A stretch of 64,000 bases of DNA. Source: Bacillota bacterium. Its GTDB lineage: Bacteria; Bacillota; Clostridia; DSM-8532. A program made the position numbers and the translations under genes. The stretch's first letter is position 1, and every line of letters begins with the position of its first letter. Positions 1 to 8,870 of this stretch are shown piece by piece. The stretch spans positions 1-64,000 of the forward strand of contig JAEZLR010000045.1 in NCBI GenBank assembly GCA_023415205.1, given 5' to 3'. Under the pieces are notes generated by a model. That model was not told the DNA's origin and ran no database searches. It saw nothing but the letters and a program-made list of their open reading frames with translations.

Positions 1-37
1 AGCGAAGCGGAACGACCAGGCCAGGCGCGTGCCGGCT

Positions 38-60
38 AAAAGCAACGTCCTGTTGCTTTT
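38..60. terminator. Perfect hairpin, possible terminator of a gene left of the window
   Basis: A 9-bp perfect inverted repeat (AAAAGCAAC at 38-46 and GTTGCTTTT at 52-60) with a 5-base loop. The right arm ends in four T, so it could stop transcription entering from the left, but the gene it would serve is outside the window. Confidence 0.4.
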
Positions 61-111
61 ACCTCACTCGACCTGCACTCTCGCATGACAACATTCATCT
101 GCTCCTGTGGA

Positions 112-165
112 TGCATATCAGATTTAAACATCATGGCCTATCTACTGTTTTGAGACAGCCCCTTT
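112..165 (+). repeat. Dispersed repeat copy, IS-end or MITE-like
   Basis: The stretch from GCATATCAGATTTAAACATC onward, ending in GAGACAGCCCC (152-162), recurs in both arms of the inverted element at 32057-32190. The GGGGCTGTCTCAAAA end (read on the minus strand) resembles the termini of transposable elements in Clostridia, but no transposase is present here. The element may extend left of the window. Confidence 0.55.
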
Positions 166-182
166 AAACGATTGTAAGAAGA

Positions 183-1412
183 TCAGGGATTATAAGTGGG
201 CTTGTAGCCCTTGCTCTCAAGAAGGGCAGCGGCACAGATCATTGTCACACTTGTGGCGCTTACCATCATATTGCTAGCAAAATATCCGAGGCGGGGATGA
301 CTCACGTTGTCGGGTGTGCACACCTTGCTCCACCAAGGATAGTAAATACCGTTGCAGTTTTTGCCTCCGGCATAGATATTATCGGCGGTACGGAAGAGCA
401 TGTCACGCTCAAAATCGGTGCCGTACTCAGTGCCCAGCAGGGAATGAACATAGTAGCGAACCATGGTGGCATTCGTGTGAATGTCACGGTCGTTCATGTA
501 AGCGCCGTTGACATTGTAGATCTGAGACATGGCCTTGCTGGTCTCAAGGGCCTTTTTTAGGTTGTTCTCATCGCCGGTGTTCTTGTACAGCTCCATATTC
601 AGAGCTACCATGCCCATACCAATGAAGATACCACAGACGCTACCCAGTTCACCAATTCGATTTGGAGTCACGCCGCCACTGGGACCGTTGCGCTCGGGAC
701 GGTTCTCTCTGTCCTGATTGTAGTCCACCCAGTAAAGGTAATCTACGGTGTCCACGACCAGATCGCTGCCGTCGGAAAGACCGTGAGGCACGATGTATTT
801 TCTGTCACGGCGGAAGTACTTCTCTGTCCACTCATAAAGCACCATGGTCTTATCAAAAAGTTCCTGGCTGTAAAGGTCGGTACCCTTTGTCATACGGCAA
901 TATTCCCAAGCGGTGATGAGCAGGCTCACAATATAGCTGGACTTCCAATGGTCGTTATACTGAGCCCAGTCGTTATACCAAAGTCCGTTCTCAAGAGGAC
1001 CATCACTGTAATGCTCATAGGCCCCGAGAAGGGTCTTTTTAACCATTTCAGCCATCTCGCGGTCGCCAGTAAGACGGAAGAACATGAAATATGCCATCAC
1101 ATCCCAGCCGGTGTCGTCCAGTGCCAGGTTGGGCTCTTGACCGAAGTTGGCAATCAACTGTTCGTAGGTGAAGACCCTTTTCAAATAGTCGCGGGTGCCG
1201 AGGATCCGGCGCTTGGTCTCCTCGTCACCGGTAGCATCGTAGTAGTTCTCCATAGCAATGAGCAGCATGGTGATTTCCCAGATCATCAGCGGCTTTTCGA
1301 CGATAATACCACAGTGAACACCCTTGATGTGACCGCCGTCTTCGTCGGTCCAGAAACGGGCATACATATCGTCCAGTGCGTTCTTGGCCATTTCATGGTA
1401 TGAAAGCTTCAT
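183..1412 (-). CDS. GH76-like glycosidase (probable alpha-mannan/mannoside hydrolase)
   Basis: A 409-residue soluble protein without a signal peptide. Aromatic-rich helical repeats and the adjacent aspartates in LDDTGWDVMAYFMFFRLTGD (about residues 97-116) match the (alpha/alpha)6 fold and DD catalytic pair of GH76 (endo-alpha-1,6-mannanase-like) enzymes. Further family-like blocks are GLWYNDWAQYNDHWKSSY and SVCGIFIGMGMVALNMELYK. It is the last gene of a leftward operon with a PHP protein (15-bp gap) and a GH38 alpha-mannosidase, which supports a role in mannose-containing glycans. ATG start with GAAAGGA upstream. The cytoplasmic location suggests it acts on imported oligosaccharides. Another six-hairpin glycosidase family is possible; exact substrate unknown. 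Confidence 0.6.
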   Translation of the reverse strand: MKLSYHEMAKNALDDMYARFWTDEDGGHIKGVHCGIIVEKPLMIWEITMLLIAMENYYDATGDEETKRRILGTRDYLKRVFTYEQLIANFGQEPNLALDDTGWDVMAYFMFFRLTGDREMAEMVKKTLLGAYEHYSDGPLENGLWYNDWAQYNDHWKSSYIVSLLITAWEYCRMTKGTDLYSQELFDKTMVLYEWTEKYFRRDRKYIVPHGLSDGSDLVVDTVDYLYWVDYNQDRENRPERNGPSGGVTPNRIGELGSVCGIFIGMGMVALNMELYKNTGDENNLKKALETSKAMSQIYNVNGAYMNDRDIHTNATMVRYYVHSLLGTEYGTDFERDMLFRTADNIYAGGKNCNGIYYPWWSKVCTPDNVSHPRLGYFASNMMVSATSVTMICAAALLESKGYKPTYNP

Positions 1413-1427
1413 AGTAGTCGCGTCCTT

Positions 1428-2123
1428 TCAAATTGTTATTTCCCTATGTTCGAGCAGGGAAAATTCCCTGCAATGCAGCATTTTTACTAGCTCTGCCTCG
1501 TCCCGAGGCAGGTATTCACAGCCGATTCCTGCTAGACCCACACCCTCCGGCCGATGGCAGTCGGAGCCCTGCGTCCGAATCAGAGAAGGGTTGGCTTCGG
1601 AAAATTTCAGAGCATCCGGGTTATTGTTGATATTACCAATGCAGGCATTGAAGACCTCAACCCCATCAAGGAAAGCAGCCTTTGCGGGATGACAGGCGGG
1701 AATGGAGGAACTGCGGCAGGGATGGGCCTGAATGATCATGGCATCCGTCTGATGCATGAGCTGAGAAAATTTCTCCAGTCCCATCTCAAAAAGACTGTCC
1801 GGGTTGGCGAGCAGTTCGTCCGGGTAATTGAAAAGCAGGTAGTCATTGGCTGCTTCATCAAAGCGAATCTCTGCCCCACGATAAACCTTCAAGCCCAAAC
1901 TGTCCCCGACCTCTTTCACCAGATTATAGCCCTCCAGAAAGCCGTGAAGGTCACTGCCCAAAGGAAGTTTCTTGGGATACCATAGGGTAACCCGGTTATA
2001 GTGATCAGTCAACACAATACCGCTGTACCCGGCATTAATATAGCTGCGCACAAGGGATTCAGCATCCATTTTTCCGCAGCCGCTGGCATATTTGGTGTGC
2101 ACGTGAAGATCTATTTTGTACAA
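1428..2123 (-). CDS. PHP-domain metal-dependent phosphoesterase
   Basis: A 231-residue stand-alone PHP protein. The motifs DLHVHT at the N-terminus, LTDHYN near residue 40, QAHPCR in the middle and GSDCHRPE near residue 190 supply the His/Asp metal ligands of the family. The start is TTG at 2123, 7-8 bases after a run of G with GGGGGGAG, and gives the usual N-terminus MYKIDLHVHT. It sits between a GH38 gene (59-bp gap) and a GH76-like gene (15-bp gap), so it is probably cotranscribed. Members act on phosphoesters such as sugar or nucleotide phosphates; the substrate here cannot be told from sequence, but a phosphosugar is likely from context. Confidence 0.8.
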   Translation of the reverse strand: MYKIDLHVHTKYASGCGKMDAESLVRSYINAGYSGIVLTDHYNRVTLWYPKKLPLGSDLHGFLEGYNLVKEVGDSLGLKVYRGAEIRFDEAANDYLLFNYPDELLANPDSLFEMGLEKFSQLMHQTDAMIIQAHPCRSSSIPACHPAKAAFLDGVEVFNACIGNINNNPDALKFSEANPSLIRTQGSDCHRPEGVGLAGIGCEYLPRDEAELVKMLHCREFSLLEHREITI

Positions 2124-2134
2124 TTTTTCTCCCC

Positions 2135-2172
2135 CCTATGTATAGGTCCCCCACCGGTAACCCGGTGGGGGA
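2135..2172 (-). other. Intra-operon hairpin between the GH38 and PHP genes
   Basis: A perfect 11-bp inverted repeat (TCCCCCACCGG at 2147-2157, CCGGTGGGGGA at 2162-2172) with a 4-base loop lies in the 59-bp gap, followed in the leftward direction by a second small dyad (CCTAT-GT-ATAGG). There is no T tract, so it is more likely an mRNA-stabilising or processing structure than a full terminator. Confidence 0.6.
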
Positions 2173-2182
2173 ATTTGATCCA

Positions 2183-5100
2183 TTATTTCTTGCTGATGAC
2201 CAGGGTCTTGATCTCACAGGGCTCAAAGGCCAGGCCTAATGAGTTGCCGGAGGGATAGAGCTGCTTTTCGGACTGTTCCAGCATGTTGGTTTGTTCAGCG
2301 CTGCCGATCTCAAAAGCAGTGTTTAGGGTGCAAAGCGTGCGCTTGTTCTCAGCTTCATATAGACGCAGAACAATTCTATCCGAATCCTCTGCCTTCTTGA
2401 TGGTCTCAATGACAATATTGGCGGCAGATACAGAGAACATGGAGAACTCTGCGGGGAGTATACCCTGCTGATAACCATCAACGCAGACAGCCGTGGGAAC
2501 ATAGTTAAAGTCATAGGCGTGGTCTCTGACTCTTGCGCTTTCCAGGTTTCCTGAATGAGGATAAATAGCGTAGGAGAAGCTGTGATGCCCGATGTCGCAC
2601 TGCTTGTCGGGGTAGGTGCTGCACTTGAGAAGTGTGATCCCCAAGGCATCGTGGGAGGCATCAAAACCGTATTTGCAGTCGTTAATAATGGCAAGACCAA
2701 AGCCGCTGTCGGAGAGGTCGGCATACTTGTGACCGCAAACCTCAAATCTGGCAAAGTCCCATAGTGTATTCTTATGTACGGGACGCTCCACATGGCCGAA
2801 CTGAATCTCATAGGAGGCGCTTCTGGCATTGACATCCACCGGATACTCTGCTTTGAGGAACAGGTTGTGCTCGTGCCAGTCAAGCTCGTAATCGAAACGG
2901 AGCTCGTCCGAGTCGGCATACAGAATGATGTAGCAGGTGATGGTAGAACTACGGAAGACTCTGTCCAAACGGACGACGCTGCGAACACTTCCGCTTTCTA
3001 CAATCTCCGCATTAACCACGTTGTCAATCATATGGGGCTTCTCTTTGTAATAGGCCTGAACATTCCAGTTATCATCAAATCTTGCCACATCCTCGTAAGC
3101 AATGATGCGTCCGCCCACGGTGCCTTCCGGCAGAGTCTCCCGATCCGCAACCTTAGAGTAGAGAGAGGTTATATGCATATTATCGTCAAAGCTGACGCGA
3201 AGCTTGCTGTTCTCCATGCCGGACAATGATACGGAAACAGCGGCAGGGGAAGGCAGCCTTTCACATACAGTGAAAACCTTCCAGCCCTTAGCCGGGACCT
3301 CGGAAGCAATAAAGACTGTCTTGCCGTCATATGTACGCTGGCAAGGGACATATTCGCCGTTGGGGCTCACCAAACCGGGAATTTCGCCTTCCACGATGAC
3401 CACGGGGCTTCTCGTAAAGGAGAGGGTATTGAATACGATGATACTCTTTCCGTCTGTATGAATAAGGGAAGAAATAGCTGCGGTAGCCTCGTCACGCATT
3501 TCGGCGCCCTGAGAGAGGATCTGGTCATAGTGACGCTGTGCGTCCTCATAGACCTTGCCAATGGATGCGCCGGGTAAAACATCGTGGAATTGGTTGAGAA
3601 GAATCAGCTTCCAATTCTCGAGGAGCTTTTCAGAGGGATAATTTCCCTCATAACCCAGCAGCTTTGCCATGGACCAGAGATTTTCTATATCGTGGTATAG
3701 CATTTCACTTCTGCGGTTGTTCTTCTTGGTCTTTGCCTGGGAGGTGTAGGTACCGCGGTGGAACTCCAGATACATCTCGCCATTCCATTCGGGCAGCAGG
3801 GGATGGTCAGATACATCTTCGTCCAAATGTCGGAAATAATCACCGGCTTTGGCAAACTTCACACTGGGGCAGCCTGGAATTCCGGCTTCATAGCGTCTGC
3901 CATAATCGATCATTTCCTGTGTGGGACCTCCACCACCATCACCGAAGCCGAAGTCCATCAGGAGATCCCTGTTGATATCCTTCTGTTGGTAGCGCTTCCA
4001 GGCACCCATGACAAAGCGTGGTTCGAGGGTGGGGTTATAGGTGGTCATCCAATCTGTTTCTATTTCTTTATAATTTATGGCACAGCCGAAATGAGTCAGA
4101 ACAGTGCTGCCATCCAAACCACGCCAGTGGAAGGTGTCATAAGGGAACTTATTGTACTCATTCCAACCAATTTTTGTTGTGTAGAAGTAGTCAATACCGC
4201 ACTTTTTGCAAATCTGGGGCAGATTGGCGGAATAACCAAATACATCGGGCAACCAGAGAATCTTATTATCCACACCGAACTCATCCCTGAAAAATCGCTT
4301 TCCGTAGAGGAACTGACGAACGAGAGATTCACCACTGGTCAGATTGGTGTCGGCCTCCACATACATACCACCCTCTGGCTCCCACCGACCTTCTGCAATG
4401 CGTTCCTTGATCTGGGAATAAATCTCTGGGTCATCCTGCTTTACAAACTCGTAAAGAACAGGTTGTGAAGACATAAAGAAGTAGTCAGGATTGTTATCCA
4501 TAAGACGAAGGGTAGTGGCAAAGGAACGTACCGCCTTTGTTCGGGAGATCCGATAAGTCCACTGCCAGGCAACATCAATATGGGTGTGACCTATACACCA
4601 GAGCATCGGCTCACTGCCCGAACGCATGGTTCCGTAAAGCTCCTTATGTAGATATTCATGGGCTTCAGCAACGGAAGCTATAAATTCCTCAGAATCCACA
4701 GCCTCACCGAAGGCAATAATGCTCATAGTATGGTTGATCTTTTTTACAATCTCAATACGCTCGGTAGAGTCGCTGTTCATGAGACTGGCAGCCTGCATGG
4801 GAACTGTAAGACTCTGGTAAAGCTCATAAATGTCAGGCCGGAGAATCTGCAGCTTTGTCGACAGGGTCATCTGTCCGGCAAAGTAGGTCAGGTCGGAATA
4901 TACCTTAATGGCAATATCCAGCACCTCTCCACCCTTAGCATTTTTAATAAGAAGGTGTTTTCTATGATTAGAATCCAGTCCGGACACACACTTGCCGTTT
5001 ACGTAAAGCTGAGCTTGAGGGTGGCCCCAATGCCAATCGGCATTAATGGTATATGGGAAAACAGCATACCATACGTCTTCACCACTGTATTCTTCGGGTA

Positions 5101-5359
5101 CAGTTACTGTTTGACGGAACCAGGCAAACTGATCCGGTTCTCCCCAAAGAGTCTTACCGGCCTTAAAGCTTGTCCAGGGTAGGGTGTCATTGAGCTCAGA
5201 GTACTCGAGATCACCGAGGAGAAATCGGAAATCACCGGTTTCCATCTCGTTACGAACCACGTATTCATTATGAAGGATGCGCAGCAGACTTTGGATCCTT
5301 ATGGGAAACATATAGCGTTCGCCATTCTTGTCCACAAAGTCTCTATCAAAGTGAAACAT
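2183..5359 (-). CDS. Glycoside hydrolase family 38 alpha-mannosidase
   Basis: A 1058-residue protein of typical GH38 length and order: an N-terminal galactose-binding-like beta region (about 1-240), catalytic domain, then C-terminal beta-sandwich domains. IGHTHIDVAWQW (about 257-268) carries the Zn-binding His and Asp. The nucleophile Asp lies in LPDVFGYSANLPQI, and GFGDGGGGPTQEMID and FHDVLPG are further family blocks. No signal peptide, so it is a cytoplasmic retaining alpha-mannosidase for imported mannosides. It starts after AAGGAGG and heads a leftward operon with PHP and GH76-like genes, divergent from the regulator and ABC importer. Confidence 0.92.
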   Translation of the reverse strand: MFHFDRDFVDKNGERYMFPIRIQSLLRILHNEYVVRNEMETGDFRFLLGDLEYSELNDTLPWTSFKAGKTLWGEPDQFAWFRQTVTVPEEYSGEDVWYAVFPYTINADWHWGHPQAQLYVNGKCVSGLDSNHRKHLLIKNAKGGEVLDIAIKVYSDLTYFAGQMTLSTKLQILRPDIYELYQSLTVPMQAASLMNSDSTERIEIVKKINHTMSIIAFGEAVDSEEFIASVAEAHEYLHKELYGTMRSGSEPMLWCIGHTHIDVAWQWTYRISRTKAVRSFATTLRLMDNNPDYFFMSSQPVLYEFVKQDDPEIYSQIKERIAEGRWEPEGGMYVEADTNLTSGESLVRQFLYGKRFFRDEFGVDNKILWLPDVFGYSANLPQICKKCGIDYFYTTKIGWNEYNKFPYDTFHWRGLDGSTVLTHFGCAINYKEIETDWMTTYNPTLEPRFVMGAWKRYQQKDINRDLLMDFGFGDGGGGPTQEMIDYGRRYEAGIPGCPSVKFAKAGDYFRHLDEDVSDHPLLPEWNGEMYLEFHRGTYTSQAKTKKNNRRSEMLYHDIENLWSMAKLLGYEGNYPSEKLLENWKLILLNQFHDVLPGASIGKVYEDAQRHYDQILSQGAEMRDEATAAISSLIHTDGKSIIVFNTLSFTRSPVVIVEGEIPGLVSPNGEYVPCQRTYDGKTVFIASEVPAKGWKVFTVCERLPSPAAVSVSLSGMENSKLRVSFDDNMHITSLYSKVADRETLPEGTVGGRIIAYEDVARFDDNWNVQAYYKEKPHMIDNVVNAEIVESGSVRSVVRLDRVFRSSTITCYIILYADSDELRFDYELDWHEHNLFLKAEYPVDVNARSASYEIQFGHVERPVHKNTLWDFARFEVCGHKYADLSDSGFGLAIINDCKYGFDASHDALGITLLKCSTYPDKQCDIGHHSFSYAIYPHSGNLESARVRDHAYDFNYVPTAVCVDGYQQGILPAEFSMFSVSAANIVIETIKKAEDSDRIVLRLYEAENKRTLCTLNTAFEIGSAEQTNMLEQSEKQLYPSGNSLGLAFEPCEIKTLVISKK

Positions 5360-5521
5360 AAAAATCCTCCTTGATTATTTACTGGATCATCGTTACAATA
5401 TAAGATTGATTATAAGTTTGGCCGGTTTGTTATATCATGACATCTCTTTGGTCTATGGAAACCGAAGGCTCTCCACGACCTAGAAAGAAAAGCAATCAAT
5501 AATGATCCACAATCTGCCCAT

Positions 5522-5562
5522 ATATTAGCAAAGCGTTTGGAGAAAGTCAATTGATATATCAA
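5522..5562 (-). promoter_or_regulatory. Promoter of the GH38 operon with operator-like dyads
   Basis: On the minus strand TTGACT (complement of 5545-5550) and TAATAT (complement of 5522-5527) are 17 bp apart. The spacer contains CAAAGCGTTTG (5529-5539), a dyad with central GCG that weakly resembles LacI/CcpA-type sites. Immediately upstream is the perfect palindrome TTGATATATCAA (5551-5562), a candidate site for the divergent regulator. Confidence 0.5.
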
Positions 5563-5625
5563 ATAATTCAAAAAATATGTCTAATAGCACAAAAAGAGAG
5601 GTTTAATTTAGTCAAATATAACATA

Positions 5626-5677
5626 TTGGATAAATGATATGCATGTGGTATACTCAATTTGGGTCATTTGATATGAC
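5626..5677 (+). promoter_or_regulatory. Promoter of the regulator/ABC operon with downstream dyad
   Basis: TTGGAT (5626-5631) and TATACT (5649-5654) are 17 bp apart with a TG just upstream of the -10. Shortly downstream lies GTCAT-N5-ATGAC (5663-5677), placed where a repressor would block transcription. The 5360-5716 gap holds this, the divergent promoter, and no gene. Confidence 0.5.
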
Positions 5678-5716
5678 GTGCATGTTGTTTCCAAGGAAAG
5701 ATAGGTGGAAGTCGAT

Positions 5717-6844
5717 ATGGAAAAAGTCTACAACTATCTCCGCGTGTATAACGATCTTAAGAAAGCAATTCTTTCAGATCAATACAAAGACGGAGAAAAA
5801 CTTCCAACAGAGGAAGCACTGCAAAGACGCTATACCATCAGCCGGATTACTGCCAAAAAAGCCATGGAGCTTCTGGCAGAGGACGGTCTGGTAGAGCGAT
5901 TCCCAGGAAGAGGCAGCTTTGTCATAAGATCAGAAAGGGCAGCCGAGAATACAATACATACCGACATATCAAATATACCAAACAAGATTATTGGCGTAGT
6001 GATGAGCGACTTCGGCGCGGACTTCGGTCAGGAGTTTCTTAAGGGCGTGGCTGCCGAAGCAAATCGTCAAGGCTGTTGCCTCATGACTGCGGTATGTTTT
6101 TCTACGCCTGAGGAAGAGCGCGAACTGATTGAAAGGTTAATCATAAACGGTGCCCAAGGCATTATTGCAATGCCGGTTCATACCAGCTCCGGAATGAATA
6201 CCGGCATCATCACTCAGGCCATGAACGGCTTTCCAATCGTACTTGCTGACCGTTATCTGGAAGGGATTTCACTCCCTTATGTGGGAAGCAATCATGTGGA
6301 TGGTGCGTTGAAGGCCACCGAATATCTTTTCGGCCTGGGTCATAAATACATCGGCTATGTTTCGCCTCCACCCTCAACCACGGCCATTGCAGAACGTGAA
6401 AGCGGATATATGAGGGCTTACGCAATGACCAAGTATCGCGTACATCCGGAGTATATGGTGCGGGATATTATCAGTTGCCTACCTAATAACAATACTTCTG
6501 AAAATGTACGTAGAGACCTGGAGCACATGAAACAGTTTTATAGGGACAATCCCTCTGTTACAGCTTTGCTATGTATTGATTACCCCGTTATGAAAATCTG
6601 TGAGGCCGCAGCGCATGAGCTCGGCATCAGGATTCCAGAAGATCTAAGCCTTGTTTGCTTTGATACGCCCAGTGACGGTTTTGCGGAGTATGAATATACC
6701 CACATAGGCCAACAGGAAGATTCTATCGGCGAGAGAGCGGTTCAAATGCTCCTCGATGTCATCGATGGTAACTGCGAGCCCAAGCGTGTTGAGATTTCCA
6801 CCGAGCTTTGCATAGGAATGTCGACCGGTAAACCGAAGGGATGA
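5717..6844 (+). CDS. GntR-type HTH / LacI-type effector domain transcriptional regulator
   Basis: A 375-residue regulator. Residues 1-72 form a GntR winged helix (KLPTEEALQRRYTISRITAK...LVERFPGRGSFV). The rest, from about residue 90, is a LacI/GalR-like periplasmic-binding-type sugar domain (IIGVVMSDFG, IANG-type loops, VCFDTPS), the architecture of AraR. The ATG at 5717 is preferred because AGGTGG sits 8 bases upstream; an in-frame GTG at 5705 overlaps that site. It lies divergent from the mannosidase operon and directly ahead of the sugar ABC importer, so it probably represses both until a sugar ligand binds. Ligand identity is inferred as a mannoside from the neighbours. Confidence 0.85.
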   Translation: MEKVYNYLRVYNDLKKAILSDQYKDGEKLPTEEALQRRYTISRITAKKAMELLAEDGLVERFPGRGSFVIRSERAAENTIHTDISNIPNKIIGVVMSDFGADFGQEFLKGVAAEANRQGCCLMTAVCFSTPEEERELIERLIINGAQGIIAMPVHTSSGMNTGIITQAMNGFPIVLADRYLEGISLPYVGSNHVDGALKATEYLFGLGHKYIGYVSPPPSTTAIAERESGYMRAYAMTKYRVHPEYMVRDIISCLPNNNTSENVRRDLEHMKQFYRDNPSVTALLCIDYPVMKICEAAAHELGIRIPEDLSLVCFDTPSDGFAEYEYTHIGQQEDSIGERAVQMLLDVIDGNCEPKRVEISTELCIGMSTGKPKG

Positions 6845-6931
6845 AATCAGCAGAATGTCAGGGCAGGGAGGTTCTTTGAGGCATAAACAGAGAAATCTGT
6901 TTGCAATATACACATCTTAAGGAGGAACACT

Positions 6932-8644
6932 ATGAAGAAACTTTTATGCCTACTTCTGGCCGTTGTTATGGTCGCTGGACTCATGACCGGCTGCGGACAG
7001 ACAGGAAACGAACCTATCGTTTCAGCAGATCCAACCCCCACAGCAACTGATGTAGCAAAACCTGTTGAGTCAAATGCAGCACCGGATCTCACCGGTAAGA
7101 CCATTACCATCATGACCACCGAGACCTGGGTTTCTGGTCTGAGCCTTACCGATATTCTTCCACGTTTTAAACAGATCGAAGAACGCACCGGCGTAAAGAT
7201 TGTTTGGGAGACCGTCGCAACCGACTATGAGACCGTTCTTCAGACCCGTCTGACCGGTGACGCATCTGACTGCCCCGACATTGTTCTCCTTGGCAATACC
7301 AACATGGTTCAAATATCCAAGTACATAGATGAAGGCCTGCTCTACGATATAACCAAGGCTTTTGACGTTAGCCCCAATATCAAGAAATTCTGGGAAGTTG
7401 ATCGCCCCGATCTGAAGGGTACATTTACCTATACCGATGGAGGCATCTACAACTTGCTTGCCAACGTGTATGACACCACTGACGGTCAGGCCAAGAACGT
7501 TTCCATCAACGGCGACAACGCTCTCTGGTATCGCGCTGACATCGCAAAGGAACTGGGGTACGATTCCTATCCCACAACCATGGATGAGTTGCATGACCTT
7601 CTGCTTGCTGTCCATGAGAAGTACCCCGAGATGGTTCCCATGCACATGTGGGACTGGAGCGGCTGGGAATCAGCCCGCGTGTTCACCTCTGCCTACGGCC
7701 TGCACTTCAACAACGAACAGTCCGGTAATTTCTTCTATGCTGACAAGAATGGCAAGGTTCAGTATGAGCCCGTTCTTGATGAAAGCTATGAATGGCTCAC
7801 TGAAATGAACAAGTGGTATAAGGAAGGCCTGATTGTTATCGGTGCTTCCGAAGACCAGAAGATCGGTGCTGCCGCTACAGGCGTGACCTTCTCCGGCTTC
7901 TACTCTGGCGTTACCAGCCAGTGCGAGGCACAGCTGAAGGAAACCAACCCCGATGCATACTTTTTATACATGCCCTTCCCCACTGCTGAAGGCCATGAGC
8001 TGACCTACATGGGGCGTGCCGCATACGCTAACTCTTTTGCTGTTATCGACAACGGCGATGAGGCTCAGTGTCGCGCTGCTCTGCAGTTCCTTGATTATGC
8101 ATTCTACTCCGACTACGGCAAATACTCAGAGAAGGCTGGTGTTGAAGGCGAAGGTTGGAGCTTCGGTGCAAATGGCGAGTTTGTTCCCAACAAGGACTAT
8201 GTCCGCAAAATTCTGAACAAGGAAGTTGTCCTGCAGGCTTCCGGGGCAAACATCCACTTCAATGGACCCAGTATTTCTTCCTATGCAGTAAACAGCGCAT
8301 GGGCTGCGGTTAACGACGCTGTTAAGGCCGAGATGGGCTATGTCGATCCCATGAACGAAGAGCAGCTTGCCAACTGGAAGGAAATCAATGCCATCAATAC
8401 CGCGGCATACAGCCCCTACTTCCCCAACTTCTTTATGACAGCTGAGGATCTTGATAGACTCAACAGCCTGAGCGGTGACCTGAATACCTTTACCAATGAG
8501 ATGCTTGAAAAGTACATTCTTGGCTCCGCTGATCTGGCAAAATTCAAGACAGACTTTGTCGAAGTTCTATACAATAAGCTCCATCTACAGGAGATACTTG
8601 ATATCTACCAGAAGTATTATGATGTTTATCTTGCAAATTCCTAA
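6932..8644 (+). CDS. Sugar ABC transporter substrate-binding lipoprotein
   Basis: A 570-residue extracellular solute-binding protein of the large LplA-type. Residues 1-20 form a lipoprotein signal ending in the lipobox LMTGC (Cys about residue 21), followed by a Thr/Pro-rich linker and an aromatic-rich mature domain (for example YDTTDGQAKNVSINGDNALWYR). AAGGAGG lies 6-7 bases before the ATG. It is 87 bp downstream of the regulator and upstream of two permeases with no ATPase gene, as is common for this importer class, which shares an MsmX-like ATPase encoded elsewhere. The likely ligand is a mannose-containing oligosaccharide, from context only. Confidence 0.9.
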   Translation: MKKLLCLLLAVVMVAGLMTGCGQTGNEPIVSADPTPTATDVAKPVESNAAPDLTGKTITIMTTETWVSGLSLTDILPRFKQIEERTGVKIVWETVATDYETVLQTRLTGDASDCPDIVLLGNTNMVQISKYIDEGLLYDITKAFDVSPNIKKFWEVDRPDLKGTFTYTDGGIYNLLANVYDTTDGQAKNVSINGDNALWYRADIAKELGYDSYPTTMDELHDLLLAVHEKYPEMVPMHMWDWSGWESARVFTSAYGLHFNNEQSGNFFYADKNGKVQYEPVLDESYEWLTEMNKWYKEGLIVIGASEDQKIGAAATGVTFSGFYSGVTSQCEAQLKETNPDAYFLYMPFPTAEGHELTYMGRAAYANSFAVIDNGDEAQCRAALQFLDYAFYSDYGKYSEKAGVEGEGWSFGANGEFVPNKDYVRKILNKEVVLQASGANIHFNGPSISSYAVNSAWAAVNDAVKAEMGYVDPMNEEQLANWKEINAINTAAYSPYFPNFFMTAEDLDRLNSLSGDLNTFTNEMLEKYILGSADLAKFKTDFVEVLYNKLHLQEILDIYQKYYDVYLANS

Positions 8645-8671
8645 GAATAATAAATACATTTGAATTTTTAG

Positions 8672-8700
8672 GGAGGCATACGGCAAGGCCGTGTGCTTCC
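8672..8700 (+). other. Intercistronic hairpin after the binding-protein gene
   Basis: GGAGGCATACGGC (8672-8684) pairs with GCCGTGTGCTTCC (8688-8700), a 13-bp stem with G-U pairs and a 3-base loop. No T tract follows. A structure here would allow higher expression of the binding protein than of the permeases by protecting the upstream mRNA. The remaining bases to 8870 show no gene. Confidence 0.55.
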
Positions 8701-8870
8701 TGCCTTAAAAATGATAGTGAGTGGAGCTGATCCGGCGGCTGCCACCTATGAAAATATCCTCCACTGAGCAAATTCATAGCGAGTTTTTTCAGTTGAGGGC
8801 ATTTTCATCACTAACGGAGATCCACGCACCGGGCAATGGATTTATTATCCCGAAAGAAGGAGAGCGAAGA

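Noticed and set aside
3664..4468. Long plus-strand open frames across the GH38 gene
   Set aside because: The GH38 frame has clear catalytic motifs throughout; the plus frames have no recognisable protein and no ribosome sites.
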